Assembly (NCBI GenBank): GCA_017445925.1
Contig: JAFSRW010000058.1
Location: forward strand, 1 to 64,000
DNA from: Bacteroidaceae bacterium
GTDB lineage: Bacteria > Bacteroidota > Bacteroidia > Bacteroidales > Bacteroidaceae
Reading direction: 5' to 3'
Length of the DNA stretch: 64,000 nt
Each line of letters starts with the position of its first letter. Within the stretch, counting starts at the first letter, position 1. Below the pieces are notes generated by a model. It did not search any database. It was given only the letters and a program-made list of their open reading frames with translations, and was not told the DNA's origin. This document shows, piece after piece, positions 57,440 to 64,000 of this stretch. The position numbers were made by a program, and so were the translations under genes.

Positions 57440-58567
57440 ATGCAGAAACACATTCTATTGCTATCTCTCTTCTTTTGCCTGCTTCCCATTAGGGCTATCG
57501 ATTATCAGAATTGGATGAAAGATTTGGATGATAACCTTCTCCTCAAAAGTCTTTCTATTCCTGGTGCTCATGATGCTGCAACCAGTGCTTGTAGTAGTAG
57601 CGGATTAACAGGAAGTGCTCATACGCAGACTTATACCATTGCCCAACAGCTGGCACATGGTGTAAGAATGTTCGACCTTCGACCCGCTTGGGACGGAAAA
57701 GATATGGTTATTTATCATGGAATTGTATCCACTGGAGTTAAGTTTAGTGATGCTCTTACTACACTTTGCGACTTCCTTGATGCCTATCCACAAGAGTTCA
57801 TTTTTGTGATTATGCGTCACGAAGACGATGGAGAATCGGATAATCAGAAGGCAGAATGGCCCAAGCAAATGGGAAAATATTTGACAGAAGCCAAACAATA
57901 TATTATAGATTTTTCACCTACGCTTACCGTTAGGGATATGCGTGGTAAACTCTTGGTTATGAGTCGTAACACATACGATGGTGGTCCCCTTGGTGGTTAT
58001 CTAAGTGGTGGCTCAGATAATGCTGTTTACGACAGGAAACTCACTGGACCCTCCGGAGCGTATATGACCATGAGTACGCAGGACATGTATGATGTTGCAG
58101 CATCTGGTCAGTTAGCAAAGAAAGTTACTGCTATTAAATCGATGTTGGCAACTTCTATCAAGGAACGGAAGAATTGTCTTTATCTCAATCATGCTTCTGG
58201 CTATAGTAAGAAGACTTCCATCTTCGGCTATACCTTCTCTTCATACGAAGGCGTTCAGGAGTGTGCCCGTACCTGCAATAAGGCCATTATTGATTATATG
58301 CAGGGTAAGACCGGTCCTATGGGATTCGTTATGATGGACTTTGCCGGCGATGACGAATACCAGGGTCAGGAACTCATAGATCTTATCATTAATAACTGCC
58401 ACAATACTTCTATCCAATACCAAGAGAAGCAAGATGCTATCATAGAAGTAAAAGAAGAAACAGCAACCTCCCCGGTTGGCGGGAAGGCTGCTGTTTATGA
58501 TTTGTCAGGAAGAAAAATTAATTCTCAACTTTCAACTTTCAACTGTCACCTGTCAATTCTCAACTGA
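57440..58567 (+). CDS. Phosphatidylinositol-specific phospholipase C-like protein
   Basis: 375 residues. Signal peptide at about 1-20. The PI-PLC X-domain has the two catalytic-type histidines in SIPGAHDAAT (near 40-49) and VIYHGIVS (near 95), then RPAWDGKDM and a late DFAGDDEYQ segment. It would cleave phosphoinositide-like or GPI-type lipids outside the cell. The C-terminus begins as a T9SS-like domain (VYDLSGRK) but breaks in a heptamer repeat and ends KINSQLSTFNCHLSILN. One frame away the expected RTGLFVIDGKKKIFQ ending follows (see finding). Confidence 0.85.
   Translation: MQKHILLLSLFFCLLPIRAIDYQNWMKDLDDNLLLKSLSIPGAHDAATSACSSSGLTGSAHTQTYTIAQQLAHGVRMFDLRPAWDGKDMVIYHGIVSTGVKFSDALTTLCDFLDAYPQEFIFVIMRHEDDGESDNQKAEWPKQMGKYLTEAKQYIIDFSPTLTVRDMRGKLLVMSRNTYDGGPLGGYLSGGSDNAVYDRKLTGPSGAYMTMSTQDMYDVAASGQLAKKVTAIKSMLATSIKERKNCLYLNHASGYSKKTSIFGYTFSSYEGVQECARTCNKAIIDYMQGKTGPMGFVMMDFAGDDEYQGQELIDLIINNCHNTSIQYQEKQDAIIEVKEETATSPVGGKAAVYDLSGRKINSQLSTFNCHLSILN
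58521..58567 (+). repeat. Heptamer repeat array at the 3' end of the PI-PLC gene
   Basis: Seven degenerate 7-bp units: TCTCAAC, TTTCAAC, TTTCAAC, TGTCACC, TGTCAAT, TCTCAAC, then TGAGGAC with the stop codon. Any gain or loss of one unit changes the frame. Confidence 0.8.
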
Positions 58568-58625
58568 GGACGGGCTTGTTCGTTATCGACGGTAAAAAGA
58601 AAATTTTTCAGTAACTCTTTTCTTT

Positions 58626-60764
58626 TTATGGTTCAAAGTGGATGTTCACTTGTTGTCCGCTCTTAGAATCTGTACCTACAGTCATCACGTAGTTTCCTTC
58701 CACAGGGCGCATTGTGTTGGTTGAAACATCCCACCACTCAAAGTTCTCTTTTGTGAACGGGATGGTAACATCCTTGCTTTCGCCTGCTTTCAGACTAACA
58801 CGCTTAAAGGCACGCAACGCTTTGATGGGACCGTCTGTATCTTCCACATTTCTCAAGTAAACCTGAATTACTTCCTCGCCATCACGTTTTCCTGTATTTC
58901 TGATGTTCACCTTTACAGAACCTGGTGTATAAACGGGTTTTCCCAGTTTGAAGGTTGTATAGCTCATTCCTTCACCAAAGTGCCATAGCGGTTTGCCTTT
59001 GAAGTACCTATAGGTTCTGTTCGTCATACGGTAATCTTCATAATCAGGCAGCTGATTGGTACTTGCATAGAAAGTGATGGGCAGCTTTCCTGAAGGGTTA
59101 ACCTGGCCGTATAGTACCTCTGCAAGCGCCTGGCCGCCACATTGTCCGCCGTACCAAGCCTGAACGATAGCGTTGCAGATCCTCTTTTCCGGAGCCAAGG
59201 CGATAGCGCTTCCCGAGCAGTTTACGTACACGATAGGTTTGCCCATCTTGTATAGTTTGCCTAACATCTGGCGTTGAACTTCTGGCAGTTCTATGCTGGT
59301 ACGGTCTCCTCCCTTGAAGCCTGGGTATTTAACATCCATTTCCTCGCCTTCCAGTCGTGGAGTGATACCGCCCACAAATATTACCACATCTGCCGCCTTC
59401 ACCTTTTCTTGCAATAATTCTTCATCGGTAGAGTAGGGGGCTTCAGGTGTTGTTACCATAGGAACACCAGCTATGTACTCTACGTTCTGCCCCATCTTCT
59501 GTATTCCTTCCAGAATGGTTGTCGTATGCGAGGGGAATCCGTTGTAGTTACCCCACATCATGGTGCTGTCAACGGCATTCTCGCCCATCACCAGTACCTT
59601 GGTTTCTGGTTTCAGAGGCAGGATGTTATTGTTGTTCTGCAGCAGAACGATGGTTCTTCTAGCTGCCTCCAATGCTATGTTCTTATGCGTTTGGCAGTCA
59701 ATGGTATCTGGGCTGATGGTGCTCCATTCCACCAGCGATGGGTCATCCAGGTCACCCAGTTCATACCTACCTTTAAGCAGTCTAATCAGGCTCTTGTCAA
59801 TCTGTTCTTCCGTAACCTTGCCTGCCTTTACAGCATCTATCAGCGAATGGAATGTTTCTCCGCATTCTACGTCTGTTCCGGAAATCAAAGCGTGCGAGAT
59901 GGCATCTTCTTTTGACTCTGAGAACCCATGTCTGCCTGGTTTCCAGAAGTCGTCTACAGCCCAGCAGTCGCTGGTTACCAAGCCATCAAATCCCCATTCG
60001 TTCCTCAGAATCTGCTGCAGCAGACGGTTGTTTCCGCAACAAGGTTCACCGTCCAGACGTTGGTAGGCACACATCACCTCGCGAACCTTTCCCTTGGTGG
60101 TCAGCTCTTTGAAGGCGGGTAGATACGTTTCCCACAAATCTCTGGGTGGCAGGTTTTCTACATCAAAGGAGTGGCGGTTCCATTCAGGACCTGAGTGAAC
60201 GGCAAAGTGCTTGGCACATGCATATAGTTTCAGGTATCGGTGTCCTTCTTCGCCTTGCAATCCGCGTACTACGGCCAGTCCCATCTTGCTGGTCAGGTAA
60301 GGGTCTTCTCCGTAGGTTTCCTGACCACGTCCCCATCGGGGGTCACGGAATATGTTGATGTTGGGCGTCCAGAACGACAGGCACTCGTAAATTTTCATGT
60401 GCCCCTCTTTTCTGGCAATATTGTACTTTGCTCTGGCCTCCGTACTTGCCACATCAAAGCATTTCTGCACCAGCGCATCGTCAAAAGTCGATGCCAATCC
60501 CATGGTTATGGGGAATACCGTAGCCCTTCCGTTACGGCCCACGCCATGCAGCGTCTCGTTCCACCAGTTCCATTGTGGTATTCCCAGTCGTTCTATGGCT
60601 GGCGATTCATGCTCCATCAGCCTCACTTTCTCCTCCAGCGTCAGTTTCGAGCACAGTTCTTTGGCGCGCTCCAGATGCGAGCGGTTATCTACGTTCACTG
60701 TCTGTGCCTGCATGGTGCTTGTGGCAGCCAGTAGCAGGGCGATACAAAAAGCCATCCTTTTCAT
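58626..60764 (-). CDS. GH3 family beta-glycosidase
   Basis: 712 residues. Signal peptide at about 1-20 (AFCIALLLAATSTMQAQ). The GH3 N-terminal barrel has the nucleophile Asp in LVTSDCWAV (near 270), and the KHFAVHSGPE and RWGRGQETYGEDPYL motifs that mark plant-type GH3. The middle alpha/beta sandwich and the C-terminal fibronectin III-like domain (about 610-712) are complete. It is similar to xylan beta-xylosidases and beta-glucosidases of rumen Prevotella. Periplasmic. Confidence 0.9.
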   Translation of the reverse strand: MKRMAFCIALLLAATSTMQAQTVNVDNRSHLERAKELCSKLTLEEKVRLMEHESPAIERLGIPQWNWWNETLHGVGRNGRATVFPITMGLASTFDDALVQKCFDVASTEARAKYNIARKEGHMKIYECLSFWTPNINIFRDPRWGRGQETYGEDPYLTSKMGLAVVRGLQGEEGHRYLKLYACAKHFAVHSGPEWNRHSFDVENLPPRDLWETYLPAFKELTTKGKVREVMCAYQRLDGEPCCGNNRLLQQILRNEWGFDGLVTSDCWAVDDFWKPGRHGFSESKEDAISHALISGTDVECGETFHSLIDAVKAGKVTEEQIDKSLIRLLKGRYELGDLDDPSLVEWSTISPDTIDCQTHKNIALEAARRTIVLLQNNNNILPLKPETKVLVMGENAVDSTMMWGNYNGFPSHTTTILEGIQKMGQNVEYIAGVPMVTTPEAPYSTDEELLQEKVKAADVVIFVGGITPRLEGEEMDVKYPGFKGGDRTSIELPEVQRQMLGKLYKMGKPIVYVNCSGSAIALAPEKRICNAIVQAWYGGQCGGQALAEVLYGQVNPSGKLPITFYASTNQLPDYEDYRMTNRTYRYFKGKPLWHFGEGMSYTTFKLGKPVYTPGSVKVNIRNTGKRDGEEVIQVYLRNVEDTDGPIKALRAFKRVSLKAGESKDVTIPFTKENFEWWDVSTNTMRPVEGNYVMTVGTDSKSGQQVNIHFEP

Positions 60765-60797
60765 TTCATGGATTAGGTTAAAGGGTTATTACATTAT

Positions 60798-61724
60798 TTA
60801 TTTATACAGTTTTATTTCTGAGAGTTGGATGCGCGTATCTTCCCAAACTTTCTCAAACTCGAACTTGTAGTACCTGTAGGCTGGGACATCTTTTACCCTG
60901 AAGCGATACTCCTGCTCGTTCTCGTCGCGCATGCTGCGGTCGTTCTTCACTTCCGAAATTACCTTCCAGTTGCTCTTGTCGTTGCTACCCATCACTTTCC
61001 AGTTTCGTGGGTTGCGGCCAGGATAGGAATTGGTATCGTCGCCTGTTACCAGTCCGTATTCGGTAATGGCAGTCTGAGTGCCGGCATCCAGAACGATAGA
61101 GTAGGGCATCTGGCTGGGTTCGTCTACGCACCATTTGGTGTAGAACAATCCGTCGCTCACCATCGCTGCGCCCTCTTTACCGTTGCCTGTTCCGCTAACG
61201 AAGGTAGTCTTAACAACTGTCCTGCCCACTTTGTGCAGATAAATCTCGCTCAACTGGATACGTGTTCCGCCAGCCATTTTCTGGAATTCAAACTTGTAGT
61301 AGCGATACTGCCCCTTCTTGGCAGGCTTGAACCTGTACTCCTGCTCGTTTTCGTCACGCAGGGTGCGGTCGTTCTCCTGTCTGTCCAGAACGGTCCATGA
61401 CTGCTGGTCATTCGAACCGCTCAGCACCCAAGTTACGGGATTGCGGTCGGGATAGTCCTGTGTATCGTTGCCAGTAACAAAGCCGTATTCGGCAAAGTCT
61501 GTTGCTGTTCCTGCATCCAGAATTATAGTATAAGGCATGCGGAAAGGTTCGTCCACGCACCATTTTGTGTCGATGTCACCATCGCAAATCATAGCGGGGC
61601 CTTCTTCTCTGTCCCTGCCGGTACCGCTCACCAGCGTAGTCTTGATAGTTTCTTGTGCCAATACTGTTGTTGTCATTGCCAAGGTACCAGCCAGTACCAT
61701 CATTCTCATCATGTTTCTTTTCAT
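60798..61724 (-). CDS. Secreted protein with two F5/8 type C-like domains
   Basis: 308 residues. Signal peptide at about 1-23. It then has two copies of a discoidin-like domain of about 130 residues: each has GTGRDREEGPAMICDGD / GTGNGKEGAAMVSDG, TKWCVDEP, NPVTWVLSGSND / NPRNWKVMGSND, DRTLRDENEQEYRF / DRSMRDENEQEYRF and TRIQLSEI. There is no catalytic domain. It is likely carbohydrate binding next to the GH3 and GH92 genes. Confidence 0.8.
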   Translation of the reverse strand: MKRNMMRMMVLAGTLAMTTTVLAQETIKTTLVSGTGRDREEGPAMICDGDIDTKWCVDEPFRMPYTIILDAGTATDFAEYGFVTGNDTQDYPDRNPVTWVLSGSNDQQSWTVLDRQENDRTLRDENEQEYRFKPAKKGQYRYYKFEFQKMAGGTRIQLSEIYLHKVGRTVVKTTFVSGTGNGKEGAAMVSDGLFYTKWCVDEPSQMPYSIVLDAGTQTAITEYGLVTGDDTNSYPGRNPRNWKVMGSNDKSNWKVISEVKNDRSMRDENEQEYRFRVKDVPAYRYYKFEFEKVWEDTRIQLSEIKLYK

Positions 61725-61943
61725 TTTTTATCTTAGTTTATGTGTTTACATAGGTTTTTAGCCTCTCTAATATACATTTCGCATGCAAAGATACAAATAA
61801 ATTTCAAAAGGACAACAATACCAATGTGGCATTTTTTACTGAGACAACAAAGAGTTTGTGGAAAAATGCGTAATCAATAATTTTCCGCTTTTGAATCTTT
61901 TTGCGTATATTTGCACCCAAATTTACTTATACTGAATAATATT
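61725..61943. other. Intergenic region between divergent F5/8C and GH92 genes
   Basis: 219 bp. It holds the GH92 -7 box TATATTTG at 61906-61913 and an A/T-rich spacer. No terminator or other gene was seen. Confidence 0.5.
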
Positions 61944-64000
61944 ATGAAGAATTTTAAGTCTGTGAGACTGCTTGTTTCACTCCTTTTCCTTAGCTCGCTG
62001 TCGGCAAGTGCTGCTGCGACGGAGCCCGTTGATTATGTGAATCCTTACATTGGCAGTATCAGCCACATGCTGGTGCCTTGTTTCCCAACTATCCAGTTGC
62101 CCAACAGCCTGATGCGTATCTATCCCACACGTGGGGAGTACACGCACGAGATGCTGGACGGTCTGCCAATGGTGGTTACGAACCATCGCGAGAGCAGCGC
62201 TTTTTGCCTGAGTGTTACACAAGGCAGTAAGTTGGAGCCTGTCATCAGCACCAATTGGGATCAGGAGAGAATTACACCTTACGACTATCAGGTTCAGATT
62301 GCCGATAACAGCATAGATGCTCATCTGGCTGTCAGCCATCAGAGTGCTATCTACGAGATTACTTTCCAAGACCCCTCTAAGCCTGCCACCGTTCTGCTCT
62401 ATAGCGAGGGTGGATTTATGAAGGCAAACCAGAAGAAGGTTGCTGCCAGTCAGCGCCTGAGCAGAAGAATGAATATCTATTTTTCTGGCGAATTTGATGT
62501 GCAGCCCCAGCAGGTGGGCATTCTGCATGAGGGAAAGATTTCTCAGGAACAGAATGCCGAAGGACGCGATATCTGTGCTGCCCTCCGTTTCCCTGCCGGA
62601 ACCAAGAAGGTTTGCTTCCGCTATGGTATCTCGCTGATTAGTGAAGAACAGGCACAGAAGAATCTGACTCGCGAGCAGGGTAGTGCCTTTAATCTGGCTA
62701 AGGTGGCTGCCGATGGACGTAAGGAGTGGAACGAGACCCTCAGTAATATAATGGTAGAGGGTGGAACCGAGGATGAGAAGACGGTTCTCTACACCTCTTA
62801 CTATCGTACCTTCGAGCGCCCCGTTTGTCTGAGCGAGGACGGCCAGTACTTCTCTGCCTTCGATGGTGAGGTTCACAAGGATAATGGCCAGCCCTTCTAT
62901 ACCGACGACTGGATTTGGGATACCTATCGTGCTGCTCACCCCTTGCGTGCTTTGATTCAGCCCCAGAAGCAGGAGAACATCATTGAGAGTTACCTGCGTA
63001 TGGCCGAGCAGATGGGTACCAAGTGGATGCCTACCTTCCCCGAGATGACGGGCGATACGCGCCGAATGAACTCCAATCATGGTGTCAGCATGGTGGCAGA
63101 TGCACTCTATAAGGGATTGAAGGTGGATGCCAAGCGTGCTTTTGAGTATTGCCGTAAGGGGATTGAGGAGAAGACATTGGCTCCCTGGAGCGGAAAGCCT
63201 GCCGGATATATCGATAACTTCTACAAGGAGCACGGCTATATTCCTGCCCTGAAAGAGGGCGAGAAGGAAACAGACCCCAATGTGTCCGGTTTTGAGAAGC
63301 GTCAGCCCGTGGCAGTAACGTTGGGAACGTCATACGATGAGTGGTGCCTCTCTCGTATTGCAGAATTCCTGGGCGATAAGGAGTTGCAGCAGAAATATCT
63401 GAAGCTGAGCTATAACTATCGTAACGTTTGGAATCCCGAGACCAAGTTCTTCCATCCAAAGGATAAGGACGGCAAGTTCCTGGAGAACTTCGACTATCGC
63501 TTTGGTGGCGGCATAGGTGCCCGCGATGCTTACGACGAGAATAACGGATGGACCTACCGCTGGGATGTGCAGCATAACTTTGCCGACCTTGCCAATCTGA
63601 TGGGGGGTAGGGAAGAGCTGGTGAAGAATCTCGACCAGACCTTTGCCGAGAGTATGGGACGTGGCAAGCGTGAGTTCTACACCCAGCTGCCCGATCAGAC
63701 GGGTAACATCGGACAGTTTACTATGGCCAACGAGCCCTCGCTGCATATACCTTATATATATAACTATGCAGGAGCACCTTGGAAGACCCAGAAGCGAATC
63801 CGCCAATGTCTGAAGACCTGGTTCCGTAACGACCTGATGGGAATTCCTGGCGATGAGGACGGCGGCGGTCTCACCTCCTTTGTGGTATTCTCCAGCCTCG
63901 GCTTCTATCCTGTAACCCCAGGCTTCCCTGTTTACAACATCGGAAGTCCTTTGTTCACAGATGTTAAGGTGAAGGTGGGTAATGGAAAAATTTTCCACAT
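61944..64000 (+). CDS. GH92 family alpha-mannosidase, 5' portion
   Basis: 685 codons from ATG 61944, cut by the window end, so nearly the full length of a typical GH92 protein of about 730-760 residues. Signal peptide at about 1-24. DYVNPYIGSISHMLVPCFPT (about 30-49), GSKLEPVIST, IWDTYRAAHPL (about 328), NNGWTYRWDVQHN (about 535) and FVVFSSLGFYPVTPGFPVYN (about 640-660) are the GH92 signature segments. Exo-alpha-1,2-type mannosidase activity with Ca ion is expected for the family. Part of a glycan-degrading cluster with GH3 and PI-PLC. Confidence 0.9.
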   Translation, partial: MKNFKSVRLLVSLLFLSSLSASAAATEPVDYVNPYIGSISHMLVPCFPTIQLPNSLMRIYPTRGEYTHEMLDGLPMVVTNHRESSAFCLSVTQGSKLEPVISTNWDQERITPYDYQVQIADNSIDAHLAVSHQSAIYEITFQDPSKPATVLLYSEGGFMKANQKKVAASQRLSRRMNIYFSGEFDVQPQQVGILHEGKISQEQNAEGRDICAALRFPAGTKKVCFRYGISLISEEQAQKNLTREQGSAFNLAKVAADGRKEWNETLSNIMVEGGTEDEKTVLYTSYYRTFERPVCLSEDGQYFSAFDGEVHKDNGQPFYTDDWIWDTYRAAHPLRALIQPQKQENIIESYLRMAEQMGTKWMPTFPEMTGDTRRMNSNHGVSMVADALYKGLKVDAKRAFEYCRKGIEEKTLAPWSGKPAGYIDNFYKEHGYIPALKEGEKETDPNVSGFEKRQPVAVTLGTSYDEWCLSRIAEFLGDKELQQKYLKLSYNYRNVWNPETKFFHPKDKDGKFLENFDYRFGGGIGARDAYDENNGWTYRWDVQHNFADLANLMGGREELVKNLDQTFAESMGRGKREFYTQLPDQTGNIGQFTMANEPSLHIPYIYNYAGAPWKTQKRIRQCLKTWFRNDLMGIPGDEDGGGLTSFVVFSSLGFYPVTPGFPVYNIGSPLFTDVKVKVGNGKIFH

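Noticed and set aside
61977..63998. Two long minus-strand frames over the last 2 kb
   Set aside because: They are antisense to the clear GH92 gene that reads from 61944 with signal peptide and family motifs.

Overview
The window looks like a chromosomal or chromid segment of a Prevotella-type member of the Bacteroidales (inferred, no ribosomal genes seen). The evidence is the Bacteroidetes promoter form (TTTG, about 20 bp, TAnnTTTG), near absence of Shine-Dalgarno sequences, a T9SS-like C-terminal domain, a DUF4250 gene, and a polysaccharide-degrading gene set (GH31, GH3, GH92, PI-PLC). It holds two large parts: a tailed-phage genome, almost certainly a prophage (1 to about 46.2 kb, left end outside the window), and host DNA (46.36 to 64 kb) that contains an iteron-type replication and partition locus.

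Prophage. Nearly all genes lie on the minus strand, so they are transcribed from right to left. The immunity region (44.9-46.2 kb) has a plus-strand Xre-like repressor overlapping a lipoprotein gene, divergent from a strong-looking early promoter. About 500 bp of structured, tRNA-like, non-coding sequence follows that promoter. The early genes come next: ERF annealase, PD-(D/E)XK exonuclease, SSB, NinB-like protein, SNF2 helicase and VRR-NUC nuclease. After these are a lambda-O/P-like pair (winged-helix initiator with four origin iterons inside the gene, plus a DnaC-like loader), a large ParB-like protein, a helicase-methyltransferase fusion and a sliding clamp. A DNA-modification-looking set follows: MazG-like protein, ParB/Srx protein, TET-associated-type glycosyltransferase, C5-methylase-like protein and DUF4406 protein. 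The late genes are an SDR epimerase and a phosphoribosyltransferase, terminase small and large subunits, portal, zinc-ribbon prohead protease, HK97 capsid, connector and tail-tube genes, tape measure, an ECF sigma factor, a candidate one-protein spanin and tail-tip/fibre genes running off the left edge. This is a siphovirus layout. No integrase or endolysin is visible.

Phage regulation. Two promoter families can be read directly. Four copies of an about 92-bp element (7.1, 27.5, 35.3, 43.3 kb) combine a conserved upstream block with a palindrome over the -7 box, and precede four operons. Four other promoters (5.7, 6.5, 19.6, 23.6 kb) share a -33 region with an ACGnG extension at identical 22-bp spacing and precede the late operons. 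A phage ECF sigma factor is a candidate reader of one family.

Host part. asd, a SpoU-family methyltransferase, a GH31 enzyme, a GlsB-like membrane protein, DUF4250, a HAD phosphatase and a small DnaJ protein precede the replication locus. That locus runs AT-rich block, parA, ribbon-helix-helix partner, about 1.1 kb of iterons, then an initiator gene. The initiator appears to be a Rep_3-type winged-helix protein ending in a DnaA domain-I-like module. PI-PLC, GH3, a double F5/8C-like protein and a 5' portion of a GH92 alpha-mannosidase follow. Heptameric CAACTYT-type repeats lie inside two host genes and seem to have shifted the frame of the PI-PLC C-terminus.
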